Assembly: GCA_020402865.1 (NCBI GenBank)
Contig: JADBYT010000008.1
Coordinates: 62,001-126,000, forward strand
Reading direction: 5' to 3'
Source of the DNA: Bacteroidota bacterium
Lineage (GTDB): Bacteria > Bacteroidota > Bacteroidia > Palsa-965
Length of the DNA: 64,000 nt
Part shown: positions 53,519 to 61,705 of the stretch, piece by piece
Layout of the letters: each line of letters opens with the position of its first letter
Numbering within the stretch: position 1 is the first letter of the stretch
Made by a program: the position numbers and the translations under genes
Notes under the pieces: generated by a model
Seen by the model: the letters and a program-made list of their open reading frames with translations, nothing else
The model's database searches: none
What the model was told of the DNA's origin: nothing

Positions 53519-53728
53519 ATGAAACATCTCACACTCCATATCACCGGCATGACCTGCGGACACTGCGAAAATTTTGTAAAAGGAATTATTGCCGAAATGC
53601 CCGGCACGGCAAACGTGGCAGTTGACCATAAATCTGGCCTTGCCGAACTGGATATTGACGAAACCGTGCTGCAGGCCGACACGGTGAAAGCCGCTATTAA
53701 CGAAACGCAGGTTTATCAGGCAAACTAA
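53519..53728 (+). CDS. Heavy-metal-associated (HMA) domain protein
   Basis: 69 residues, one ferredoxin-like HMA domain with the metal site GMTCGHC (residues 9-15), as in CopZ/Atx1 copper chaperones. Cytosolic. No copper ATPase lies next to it; the following gene, 5 nt away, is an aldehyde dehydrogenase, so it may be cotranscribed with that without a functional link. Copper(I) binding is the family expectation. Confidence 0.9.
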   Translation: MKHLTLHITGMTCGHCENFVKGIIAEMPGTANVAVDHKSGLAELDIDETVLQADTVKAAINETQVYQAN

Positions 53729-53733
53729 CTTAC

Positions 53734-55152
53734 ATGGCCGCACCGCATTATCCGATTTACGTGGGTGGAAAATTTACCGACACGTCAACACCGCTTGAAG
53801 TAATTAATCCATACACCGGCCTGCTGCTGGCCACTACTTCGCTGGCAGGTGAGGCTGAGCTGAATGCAGCCATTGAAGCGGCGCAGGCGGTGCGCAAAGA
53901 AATGCAGCGGTTGCCTGCGTGGAAAAAATTTCAGGCGTTGCGGCAAATTTCCGACAGCATTCTTGCGCATCAGGACCGGCTGGCGCTGGTGCTTTGCCGC
54001 GAATCGGGCAAGCCGATGCGGTATGCGCGGGCCGAAATTTTGCGTGCGGCGCAAACGTTTCTGGATGCAGCCGAAGAAGCCAAGCGCATGCCCGGCGAGT
54101 ATATGGCTTTAGACCGCACTGCCGCCGGGCAAAACCTTGAGGGCTGGGTAAAATATTTCCCGGTGGGTATTGTGGCCGGCATTGCGCCGTTCAACTTTCC
54201 GCTCAATCTGGCTGTGCATAAAATTGCACCGGCCATTGCAGCGGGTTGCCCCATTGTGCTCAAGCCGGCTTCGTCAACTCCGCTCTCTACGCTTGAGCTG
54301 GCAAAGATTATTGATGAAACGGAACTGCCCAAAGGCGCAGTATCCGTTTTGCCCATGAACCGCACGGCCGGCAACCAGCTTGTCACCGACCAACGTTTTG
54401 CGCTGCTTAGTTTTACCGGTTCGCCCGAGGTGGGCTGGAAAATGAAAGCGCAGGCCGGCAAGAAAAAAGTGGTGCTTGAACTTGGTGGCAATGCCGGCGT
54501 AATTGTAGCACCCACGGCCGATATGCAGCAGGCCGTGAGCAAATGCGTAAACGGCGGCTTTGCCTATTCGGGACAAATCTGCATTCATGCCCAGCGCATT
54601 TTTGTGCAGCAGGAAATCTTTCACGCGTTTGCCGGGGCATTTGTGCAACGCGTACAGGGCCTGCGCAAAGGCGAGCCCGAAATTGACGGCGTGGATGTAT
54701 CGGTAATGATTGACGAGGCCAATGCCCTGCGTGTGGAAAGCTGGGTGAACGAAGCCGTGGCCGCAGGCGCACAGCTGCTTTGCGGCGGCACACGCCAAGG
54801 TGCATTCTACGCGCCCACCGTGCTCACGCGCACACACACAAGCATGAAAGTGGTGTGCGAAGAAGTGTTTGGCCCGGTGGTGATTCTTGAAGCGTATGAA
54901 ACGTTCGACGATGCGCTGCGCATGATAAACGACTCACGTTTTGGTTTGCAGGCCGGTGTGTTTACCAACGATGTGCGCGAAATGGATTATGCTTTCGCAA
55001 ACATCGAAGCCGGTGGAATTATTTTGAATGATGTCCCCACGTTCCGCGTCGATCACATGCCTTATGGCGGTGTAAAAGACTCCGGCCTTGGCCGCGAAGG
55101 CGTGGCGTATGCCATGCGCGATATGCTGGAAGCGCGGATTCTGGTGAAGTAA
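53734..55152 (+). CDS. NAD(P)-dependent aldehyde dehydrogenase
   Basis: 472 residues. ALDH landmarks: APFNFPLNLAVHKIAPAIAAGCPIVLKPAS for cofactor and oxyanion site, SFTGSPEVGWKMKAQAG, the general base Glu in VLELGGNAG, catalytic Cys in YSGQICIHAQR (about residue 285), and EEVFGPVVILEAY. Similar to lactaldehyde/glyceraldehyde-3-phosphate-type members; the substrate is not predictable. Starts 5 nt after the HMA gene. Confidence 0.92.
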   Translation: MAAPHYPIYVGGKFTDTSTPLEVINPYTGLLLATTSLAGEAELNAAIEAAQAVRKEMQRLPAWKKFQALRQISDSILAHQDRLALVLCRESGKPMRYARAEILRAAQTFLDAAEEAKRMPGEYMALDRTAAGQNLEGWVKYFPVGIVAGIAPFNFPLNLAVHKIAPAIAAGCPIVLKPASSTPLSTLELAKIIDETELPKGAVSVLPMNRTAGNQLVTDQRFALLSFTGSPEVGWKMKAQAGKKKVVLELGGNAGVIVAPTADMQQAVSKCVNGGFAYSGQICIHAQRIFVQQEIFHAFAGAFVQRVQGLRKGEPEIDGVDVSVMIDEANALRVESWVNEAVAAGAQLLCGGTRQGAFYAPTVLTRTHTSMKVVCEEVFGPVVILEAYETFDDALRMINDSRFGLQAGVFTNDVREMDYAFANIEAGGIILNDVPTFRVDHMPYGGVKDSGLGREGVAYAMRDMLEARILVK

Positions 55153-55198
55153 TGGGGAATCTTTTTTCATTAAAATGCTTTAGCTATACAACTCAACC

Positions 55199-55705
55199 AT
55201 GAAATTTCTCTTCTACGACAAACTCACGCTCGAAACGCGCCTTTCTAAAAATGAAGTGTATTACAAACTTCAGCATTATGTATTGAAACGAGATAATTTC
55301 TTTTGGGGATTTGTAACCAAACAACAACAACATTTGTATGAAGGCCGGTACACCGACCAGCACTTTCTGATACGCAGAATTATCAATTACAGAAACAGTT
55401 TTTTACCTGTAATTGATGGCGAATATGATGTTGCGGGAAATCGTACACGTATAAAAATCAAAATGCGTTTATACAAATTCATTTATTTCATTTTTATTCC
55501 ATTAATGATCATTATTCCACTTGGAATAATCTTCAACATCAACGCAGTGCCGGAAAATAAATTCAGTCCCGAAATGCTTTTACCCTTACTGATGCCCTTT
55601 GTTTTTTACAGCATCATCGTTGGCTTTTTCATTTACGAAGCCACCCGCGCCAAGAAAGAACTCATACGCCTCTTTGAAGCCGAAGAAATAACAACGGGTA
55701 ATTAA
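55199..55705 (+). CDS. Membrane protein of unknown function
   Basis: 168 residues. A basic, aromatic N-terminal domain (YYKLQHYVLKRDNFFWGFV, YTDQHFLIRRIINYRNSFLPVIDGEY) precedes two transmembrane helices (FIYFIFIPLMIIIPLGIIF and LLPLLMPFVFYSIIVGFFIY) and a short charged tail. No signal peptide. I do not recognise a family. It follows the aldehyde dehydrogenase by 46 nt on the same strand. Confidence 0.7.
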   Translation: MKFLFYDKLTLETRLSKNEVYYKLQHYVLKRDNFFWGFVTKQQQHLYEGRYTDQHFLIRRIINYRNSFLPVIDGEYDVAGNRTRIKIKMRLYKFIYFIFIPLMIIIPLGIIFNINAVPENKFSPEMLLPLLMPFVFYSIIVGFFIYEATRAKKELIRLFEAEEITTGN

Positions 55706-55718
55706 TTCCGGAACGCAC

Positions 55719-56285
55719 GTGACTCACGAATCTGCCGCAAAAATTCTCGCCGCTGCTTTTCAAACCAACCTCAGCGTAAACGATACCGTGCGCAACGATG
55801 AAAAACGCGATGCACGTTTACTCGAACTCATGCGTTACTCGGTAGCGTTAGGCAAACGCCGCAACGGCTTACACATCAGCAGCGATGAACATTCGGTAGC
55901 CGTGTGTTTCGACCCCACGCAGCGCACATCGTTCCTCACCGAAACGCTTGCCCAACTCAAACTCGTACACAGGGTCATTGGCTGGAACCGCTTGTTTTAC
56001 ATCGCTAAAAAAGACAAGCAGGTTTCTTCACGTCGCCCGGCATATCCGCATTACTACCTTTTTCTGCTTGGCACGCATCCCGCTGCACAAGGCACAGGAT
56101 CGGGCAGTAAATTGCTTGCTCAGTTACTTCAGCGCGCACAGCAAGAAGGAAAAGAAGTGTATCTCGAAACTTCGGTAGAAAAGAATATTCCGTTTTATGA
56201 AAAACGCGGCTTCGAAATTTTTGATACCTGGCAGGTGCGTGAAGGCTATCTAATTCGCTTTATGCGTTGGATGCCTGCGGCGTAG
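55719..56285 (+). CDS. GNAT-family N-acetyltransferase
   Basis: 188 residues from a GTG start 13 nt after the previous stop. GNAT fold: LFLLGTHPAAQGTGSGSKLLAQLLQRAQQEG holds the acetyl-CoA-binding Q/RxxGxG/A motif (about 122-132), then VYLETSVEKNIPFYEKRGFEIFD for the conserved C-terminal strand-helix. The N-terminal ~100 residues (LLELMRYSVALGKRRNG) are typical of acetyltransferases of unassigned substrate. Cytosolic. Confidence 0.85.
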   Translation: MTHESAAKILAAAFQTNLSVNDTVRNDEKRDARLLELMRYSVALGKRRNGLHISSDEHSVAVCFDPTQRTSFLTETLAQLKLVHRVIGWNRLFYIAKKDKQVSSRRPAYPHYYLFLLGTHPAAQGTGSGSKLLAQLLQRAQQEGKEVYLETSVEKNIPFYEKRGFEIFDTWQVREGYLIRFMRWMPAA

Positions 56286-56337
56286 TGCATAATTTCAATT
56301 GTGATTTTGTGTCGCAAAATGCACAGCGAATAATAAT

Positions 56338-56516
56338 AAGGAGCGAAAGTAGGGTTCATTAAAGTTCCGTTCGGCTCCTGCTTTCCGCTCCAATTAACTA
56401 AAACAAAAATAGAATTCCGGCCTTCACCCCTACGAGGTCTTAAAGACCTCGTAGGGGTACTACCCGTTTTTTGTTTTAGTTAATTTCCGCTGCAATCAGG
56501 GCTAGGTTAAATACCT
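56338..56516 (+). repeat. Nested modular repeat, copy 2 (palindromic core 56392-56485)
   Basis: Outer left arm AAGGAGCGAAAGTAGGGTTC...TTCGGCTCCTGCTTTCCGC and right arm CAATCAGGGCTAGG flank a 94-bp core that is nearly the exact reverse complement of 51245-51340: same terminal inverted repeats, same GAATTCCGGCCTTC and GTACTACCCG flanks, same central palindrome. Differences are one base in each of two homopolymer runs and the central A/T. Short TTTCCGCT repeats flank the core. The two copies are inverted, 5.1 kb apart. Confidence 0.85.
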
Positions 56517-56591
56517 TCCACGCATCAAAAAAACAGTAAAATTCCCGTTAGTCCCGAAGGCAAACGCACAAATAAAAAACTGCCATGCAAT

Positions 56592-56685
56592 GTGTGAGTC
56601 CTCGCAAGCCTGCGGAGACTCACACGCCGGGAAAAGACTCTCCCTCACGGCCATACGGTGGTTGAGCTTGTCGAAAACACCGTAT
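56592..56685. repeat. Two intergenic hairpins
   Basis: First: GTGTGAGTC (56592-56600) with GACTCACAC (56617-56625), enclosing CGCA/TGCG. Second: ATACGGTG (56653-56660) with CACCGTAT (56678-56685), with the loop GTTGAGCTTGTCGAAAA, a motif I know as a frequent dispersed repeat in Bacteroidota and other genomes. No T-run follows either stem on either strand, so they are not clear terminators. The rest of 56517-56700 holds no gene. Confidence 0.5.
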
Positions 56686-56700
56686 CTGCTTTACTGCTTT

Positions 56701-57495
56701 TCACTCTTTCGGCTGTTTGCGGATAATCCGCGCAAACAACGCCGGGAAATGCCGCTTTATCCAAACCGCTTTTATTTCGCGGCCGCCAATCAGCACTTCT
56801 TCCTTGCCTTTGCGCATGGCTGAAATAATCTGCCGCGCACACTCATCGGCGGGCATGCCAAGCTCCTGACTTTTATCCATCACATTATGCGCAGTGCCAT
56901 CGGGCCGCAGGGCGTGCAGCGAAATATCGGTGCGTATTTTTCCGGGGCAGGCAATGAGTACCTGCAAACCATCGCCCTCCACTTCCATACGCAGCGATTC
57001 GAAAAAGCCGTGCAGCGCATGCTTGGAGGCCGAGTAAGCCGTGCGGTACCAGAAACCAAACTTACCCGCAATGCTGCTCATCACTACAATATGTCCGCTG
57101 CGCTGTTTCAGCATTACCGGCAGCACGCTTTTGGTAAGCGCCACCTGCCCGAAGAAATTTACTTCCATAATGCGCCGGTCAATTTCTACCGGAGCATCCT
57201 TAGCCAGCGCACGTTGCGAAATACCGCCGTTGTTTACCAGCACATCAATGCGGCCAAATGCATTTACCACCTGCTGCGTCAACGCATCCACGCCCGACGT
57301 ATCGGCCAGATCAAGCGGAAGAATCAGGCAGCGGTCGTTGCTTAATCCGCAGGCTTTTTGCACCCGCTCCAGTTCACTTTGCCGGCGCGACGAAAGTACA
57401 AGCCTGGCACCCTGCCGTGCAAATTCCACCGCCAGCGCCTCACCAATGCCCGACGAGGCGCCGGTAATCCATACTACTTTATCAGAAAAACTCAT
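56701..57495 (-). CDS. Short-chain dehydrogenase/reductase
   Basis: 264 residues from ATG 57495 (a TTG lies two codons upstream). Classical SDR: GASSGIGEA (10-18), NNGG in VLVNNGGIS, catalytic Ser in VVMSSIAGKFG and YSASKHAL (YxxxK). Resembles the DHRS7-like group (SDR acting on steroids/retinoids/fatty aldehydes), with a C-terminal basic helix IKRHFPALFARIIRKQPKE that may touch membranes. 23 nt after the DUF5723 gene, probably cotranscribed. Substrate unknown. Confidence 0.88.
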   Translation of the reverse strand: MSFSDKVVWITGASSGIGEALAVEFARQGARLVLSSRRQSELERVQKACGLSNDRCLILPLDLADTSGVDALTQQVVNAFGRIDVLVNNGGISQRALAKDAPVEIDRRIMEVNFFGQVALTKSVLPVMLKQRSGHIVVMSSIAGKFGFWYRTAYSASKHALHGFFESLRMEVEGDGLQVLIACPGKIRTDISLHALRPDGTAHNVMDKSQELGMPADECARQIISAMRKGKEEVLIGGREIKAVWIKRHFPALFARIIRKQPKE

Positions 57496-57518
57496 TGGCA
57501 AATAAATCGTATCCTCGC

Positions 57519-58940
57519 TTACTTGTTATCGTTATCGAGCGGATTTTTGAGATTGAAACGCAGCACACCCACGGCTACCGAGAGGTGCGGATTATCGGTT
57601 TTGGTAAAGAACGAAAGTACATCGCCCGTGGCTACGTACACTTCAAAAATTCCAAACGTACCTATTGTGAAACCTGCCGGTACCGACCAGCCAAGCTCGC
57701 TGTTGCCTGATACGCCGAGGCTGAGTTTGGCGGTACCAAATACATTTACTTCGCCGCCAATGGCCAGATAAGGCTTGCCGAGGTTGAAGAGTTCGTTGTT
57801 GAGCGGAATCACGTAATCGGCGCCAATGTCAATGCGTTTACCTACGCGCATGCTGGCGCCCAGTCGCAGGCGGGCGGGCAGCGCGGTGGTGTAATCGGGG
57901 CCGGGCGTCATGTTCAGCAAACCATTCTGCCCGAACAGATTTCCGCTCTGGCTGCCCAGCTGCCACGAGTTGAGTCCGGTGCTGGTGCTGTCGAGCGCGG
58001 GCATCAGTGTATCGCTTGTAATGAGCACGTTGTTGCCCCAGGTTATGGAGCCTATGTCGGTAATGGAAGCGCCGAAGCGGAATTTGTTGTTGAGAATGAG
58101 TGATGCACCGGCATCAAAACCAAGTCCTTTACCCACGGCATCAAAAAGCAGATCGGTGCTTTGCGGCGTAAAGTTTTGCAGGTTGCCGTAGTTAATGTTG
58201 TAGCTGTTTACAAACGAGGCATGCCCGTTGAGTTTACCGTCTTTTACTTCCACATCCATATTGCCAAGTCCCCACACATATTTTGCACCCACCCCGGCAA
58301 AAAGCTGCACGGCGGGTACACCGTCGGCATCTTCGGTACCGGCTTTAAGTATGCGGCGGCCGTAGGCTAAGTTCAGTTCGCGGTAGTGCAGCAGGCTGGC
58401 ATTGGTGCCGTCAAATACGGTTGAAATGTTTTTGGCAAGAATGGTGCTGTCCTGATAGGCGGCTGAGTTGATGCCGTTGAACAGAATATCGGCGCCGTCT
58501 TTGTTCAGCCCTACGTGAGCAAAAGCGCGGTCGCGCACGTTTATGGCCAGCCCGCCAAATTTCGGGAACGCAATGGATGCCGCCAGCCAGTTTACATGCA
58601 GCTGCATATTGAGTCCGTCCTGCGTAGAAAACAAGTTGGCAAATTCCTGTTTCTGCTGCGGGGTAAACTGGGCCGAAGGATTGGTGAACGCTTTGCGCAG
58701 CGTGGGCATATCCAGCGCGCGCGACTGTGCCGTGAAACCAAAGTTGAGCAGGCCTATGGAGAATTTGTAATTGGTGCTCCAGCCTAAGTTGGCGGGGTTT
58801 ATGCCTATTACTTCCCAGTTTTGCAGCAGCGCGGTTGACACGCCGCCTTTACCGGTGGCCGCGGGCACGCCCATATCAATCTGGGCATTGAGCGTAAGGC
58901 CGGCGGCCAGTAAAGAGGCAGAAAGCAGGATGCGTTTCAT
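57519..58940 (-). CDS. DUF5723-like outer-membrane protein
   Basis: 473 residues from ATG 58940, where a signal peptide starts (MKRILLSASLLAAGLTLNAQ); the longer frame overlaps the divergent gene. A mature PorV/FadL-like start (GVPAATGKGGVSTALLQNWEVIGINPANLGW) with many barrel strands such as FSIGLLNFGFTAQSR, AGASLILNNKFRFGASITDIG and KLSLGVSGNSELGWSVPAGF. The N-terminal half fits DUF5723 outer-membrane proteins, some linked to T9SS or gliding. Function not assigned. Confidence 0.7.
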   Translation of the reverse strand: MKRILLSASLLAAGLTLNAQIDMGVPAATGKGGVSTALLQNWEVIGINPANLGWSTNYKFSIGLLNFGFTAQSRALDMPTLRKAFTNPSAQFTPQQKQEFANLFSTQDGLNMQLHVNWLAASIAFPKFGGLAINVRDRAFAHVGLNKDGADILFNGINSAAYQDSTILAKNISTVFDGTNASLLHYRELNLAYGRRILKAGTEDADGVPAVQLFAGVGAKYVWGLGNMDVEVKDGKLNGHASFVNSYNINYGNLQNFTPQSTDLLFDAVGKGLGFDAGASLILNNKFRFGASITDIGSITWGNNVLITSDTLMPALDSTSTGLNSWQLGSQSGNLFGQNGLLNMTPGPDYTTALPARLRLGASMRVGKRIDIGADYVIPLNNELFNLGKPYLAIGGEVNVFGTAKLSLGVSGNSELGWSVPAGFTIGTFGIFEVYVATGDVLSFFTKTDNPHLSVAVGVLRFNLKNPLDNDNK

Positions 58941-58963
58941 TGGTTTCGGGCTTGGTTTATGCT

Positions 58964-58989
58964 CAAAGATATTCATTTCCGTACCTTTG
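58964..58989. promoter_or_regulatory. Divergent -7 boxes
   Basis: Minus strand TATCTTTG (58971-58964) serves the DUF5723 gene and plus strand TACCTTTG (58982-58989) serves the DUF4296 gene; both are full TAnnTTTG matches only 10 bp apart. Polymerases could hardly occupy both together, so the two genes may compete for transcription. Confidence 0.6.
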
Positions 58990-58993
58990 TGCC

Positions 58994-59413
58994 ATGCGCA
59001 GGTATTTTGCATGGCTGCTTTTACTGTTTACCCTCGGCTGCTCAAGTCCCGAAGGCACAAAACTCCCGCCCCAACCCGATGATTTAATTGAGCAGGATAA
59101 GCTGGTAAACGTGCTGGCCGATGTGCATTTGCTCGAAGCGGCACTGGGCATGCGCAGCCCGGTAATGGTCTCGCGCCCGCTCCGCCCGGCCGATTTAACC
59201 AAACCCAACCAGCCGGTTACACCCGTTCCTGCTCCAGGCAGCGGCAACCAGCTTGGCTACTACAATATTTTCAAGCAGCATGGCGTTACGTGGAAGCAGT
59301 ACGAAAGCAGCATGAACTGGTACGCCGCGCAGCCCGATGTGCTGGATAAAATTTATGAGCAGGTGGTGGAGGAGTTAAGTGCGCGGCAAACGAAAGAGGC
59401 GGTGGGGAAATAA
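58994..59413 (+). CDS. DUF4296 lipoprotein
   Basis: 139 residues from ATG 58994, 4 nt after a full -7 box. Lipoprotein signal MRRYFAWLLLLFTLGC (Cys 16). The mature domain has the DUF4296 pattern: LIEQDKLVNVLADVHLLEAAL, a Pro-rich variable linker, then YYNIFKQHGVTWKQYESSMNWYAAQPDVLDKIYEQVVEEL. A Bacteroidota-specific helical lipoprotein family of unknown function. Confidence 0.88.
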   Translation: MRRYFAWLLLLFTLGCSSPEGTKLPPQPDDLIEQDKLVNVLADVHLLEAALGMRSPVMVSRPLRPADLTKPNQPVTPVPAPGSGNQLGYYNIFKQHGVTWKQYESSMNWYAAQPDVLDKIYEQVVEELSARQTKEAVGK

Positions 59414-59446
59414 ATTATTGTTGTTACGGCACGCACCTCAAATACA

Positions 59447-59887
59447 TCACCAGAATTTCCACCACGGTTTTGAGTTTTTGTGTGCATCTCTTTCATTCTG
59501 TAAAGCCGGGTAACTGATCAATCGGCCCTCACCATCCAAAGCATAAATTTCACATTCTTCACCCTGCACTTTTGCACCCAGCTTTTCAGCAATACGCACA
59601 AGCTTTATTATCATTGCATCGTGCGGATTTTTACATTCAATGTTTCCATCTCCATAATACATACCGGCCTCATCACCCGAATCATCAGCTTCCGGATTTT
59701 TCCAAAACACAAATTCCTTCCCGTCAGGCAGGGGTGGACGGTCTTTCGCACTTTCTTTACCGCTTAAATCAGGTTTTAACTCCTTATCATTCAGGAAAAC
59801 ATTAATCCATTCCTTTGCAGTAATACTGTTTACTGTTTCCGGATCAAACCAATTCTCTTTTCTGGTTATGAAAAGACAGTATCCCAT
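59447..59887 (-). CDS. Small soluble protein of unknown function
   Basis: 146 residues, no signal peptide. N-terminus MGYCLFITRKENWFD, then ITAKEWINVF, FVFWKNPEADDSGDEAGMYYGDGNIECKNPHDAMIIKLVRIAEKLGAKVQGEECEIYALDG. The pattern of a Trp/acid-rich first half and an ALGAKVQGDEGE-like end is one I associate with small hypothetical proteins of polymorphic-toxin immunity type, but no toxin is adjacent. Function unknown. Confidence 0.6.
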   Translation of the reverse strand: MGYCLFITRKENWFDPETVNSITAKEWINVFLNDKELKPDLSGKESAKDRPPLPDGKEFVFWKNPEADDSGDEAGMYYGDGNIECKNPHDAMIIKLVRIAEKLGAKVQGEECEIYALDGEGRLISYPALQNERDAHKNSKPWWKFW

Positions 59888-60008
59888 ACCTGCAAAATGT
59901 CTTTGTAATCGTTTCGAATAATGGGAATATCTATCCTCCCATTTTCAGCGCGCTTAAAATTAACGCTAAGCGCACATCCCACAATACACTCATACTCCTT
60001 TTCAGGGC

Positions 60009-60145
60009 GTGTTCCGGGCCGGAAAAGGCCCGGAACCGCGCTGTCGGCTGTAGTTTCGCGGGGCAGGCTATGTGCTGCTCGCGCTGCGGGGTCTTTCCTG
60101 AAAAAGCAAAGCCTCCTCGCTGCGGCATCACAAAGCCCGCCCCGC
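60009..60145. repeat. GC-rich long-stem palindromic element
   Basis: In the 59888-60238 gap. A perfect 10-bp hairpin, GTTCCGGGCC-GGAAAA-GGCCCGGAAC (60009-60034), is followed by a long imperfect stem (60058-60074 with 60129-60145; 15 of 17 positions pair, beginning GCGGGGC/GCCCCGC). No copy elsewhere in the window, but the shape is that of a dispersed non-coding repeat. A 138-codon minus-strand frame runs through it; I do not believe it codes. Confidence 0.55.
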
Positions 60146-60238
60146 AAAAGCTGCCGCCTCCATCCCTCACGCAGACAGTGTGGCAAAACATTTTCCCCTT
60201 TCAGCTGTTCCTCCTGCGGTTTTGTGTAACATCGCAGT

Positions 60239-61705
60239 ATGAAAGCAGTAATCATCGGCAGCGGCATTGCCGGCTTGTCCACCGCAGTGCGGCTGGCGCG
60301 GGCTGGGCATGCTGTTACCGTGCTCGAAGCAGCAGCCGGCCCGGGCGGTAAGCTCAGCGAGTTTTACGTGGGGCCTTACCGGTTCGACCGCGGCCCTTCG
60401 CTGTTTACCATGCCGCAGTATGTAACCGAGCTTTTTGAATGCTGCGGCGAAGATCCGGCGCAGTTTCAATACAAAAAGCTGGAGGTAAACTGCGCGTATT
60501 TTTACGAAGACGGCACCCGCTTTCACGCCCTCGCCAACCGCCAGGCATTTGCGGCCGAACTGCAACACAAACTCGGCATCGATCCGGCTCCGGCACTGGC
60601 ACACCTGCAGCGCAGCGAAAAAATTTACCAGCTCACCGGCCGCCTTTTTATGGAGCGCAGCCTCGAACTGCGCAACTTCCTCGACCGCGATACGCTGAAA
60701 GCCCTGCTGCGCCTGCCCTTTTACAAACTCAGCAGCACGCTGCACCAGCTCAACACGGCCAAATTAAACGATAAGCGCCTGGTGCAATACTTCAACCGCT
60801 TTGCCACCTACAACGGCAGCGATCCGTACCGCGCACCGGCCATGCTGCATGTCATTCCGCATATCGAACACGGCATCGGCGCATTCTTTCCGCGCAAAGG
60901 CATGTTCGATATTACGCGCAGCATTTACGAACTTGCCTTGCGGCAGGGTGTGCAGTTCCGCTTCAACACCCGTGCTGAGGAAATTATTGTGCAACACGGC
61001 AAAGCCACCGGCGTGCGCACCGGCAGCGAAACACTTGCGGCCGATATTGTGGTGAGCAACATGGACATGACGCCCACCTACCGCAAGCTGCTGCCCACGC
61101 AAAAAGCGCCGGAAAAACTGCTGAAGCAGGAAAAATCCTCCTCGGCACTCATCTTCTACTGGGGCATCAGCCGCACATTTGCCGAGTTGCATCTGCACAA
61201 CATCTTTTTCGCGGCCGACTACGAAGCCGAGTTCCGCAGCCTGTTTGAAGCGCGCGCGCTTTACCACGATCCTACCGTGTACATCAACATCACATCTAAA
61301 GAAAAACCCGACGATGCGCCTCCCGGCTGCGAAAACTGGTTTGTGATGATTAATGTGCCTAATCACGACAATCAGCCGTGGGACGAACGCGTGGCGCAGG
61401 CGCGGCAGCATATTCTCAAAAAACTCAGCGCCGCCCTGCATACCGATGTGGGCGCGCACATTGCCGAAGAAACCGTGTGGACGCCGCAGGGCATTGAGGA
61501 ATTAACTTCTTCGTACCGCGGTTCGCTTTACGGCAATGCATCCAATTCAAAAATGGCGGCCTTTTTGCGGCACCGCAATTTTTCCGATTCCATAAAAGGC
61601 CTGTATTTTTGCGGCGGCAGTGTGCATCCCGGCGGAGGCATACCGCTTTGCCTGCTTTCGGGCAAAATAACCGCCCAGCTTGTGGCCGAACATTATTCTG
61701 CGTGA
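60239..61705 (+). CDS. crtD: CrtI-family carotenoid desaturase, probably CrtD
   Basis: 488 residues. FAD motif VIIGSGIAGLSTAVRLARAGHAVTVLEA (4-31), GPGGKLSEFYVGPYRFDRGPSLFTMP, and the C-terminal GLYFCGGSVHPGGGIPLCLLSGKITAQLVAE typical of bacterial CrtI/CrtD. The coupled downstream gene is cruF, encoding the 1',2'-hydratase, and CrtD (1-hydroxycarotenoid 3,4-desaturase) acts on its product, so I favour CrtD over phytoene desaturase. No crtB or second desaturase is in the window. Overlaps the next gene start (GTGA). Confidence 0.75.
   Translation: MKAVIIGSGIAGLSTAVRLARAGHAVTVLEAAAGPGGKLSEFYVGPYRFDRGPSLFTMPQYVTELFECCGEDPAQFQYKKLEVNCAYFYEDGTRFHALANRQAFAAELQHKLGIDPAPALAHLQRSEKIYQLTGRLFMERSLELRNFLDRDTLKALLRLPFYKLSSTLHQLNTAKLNDKRLVQYFNRFATYNGSDPYRAPAMLHVIPHIEHGIGAFFPRKGMFDITRSIYELALRQGVQFRFNTRAEEIIVQHGKATGVRTGSETLAADIVVSNMDMTPTYRKLLPTQKAPEKLLKQEKSSSALIFYWGISRTFAELHLHNIFFAADYEAEFRSLFEARALYHDPTVYINITSKEKPDDAPPGCENWFVMINVPNHDNQPWDERVAQARQHILKKLSAALHTDVGAHIAEETVWTPQGIEELTSSYRGSLYGNASNSKMAAFLRHRNFSDSIKGLYFCGGSVHPGGGIPLCLLSGKITAQLVAEHYSA

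Noticed and set aside
59447-59887. Immunity protein of a polymorphic toxin
   Set aside because: Only a compositional impression; no toxin, Rhs or secretion gene is adjacent.
59866-60282. 138-codon minus-strand frame
   Set aside because: Runs through the GC-rich palindrome, overlaps the starts of both neighbouring genes, and has a Cys/Arg-rich composition unlike any family I know.
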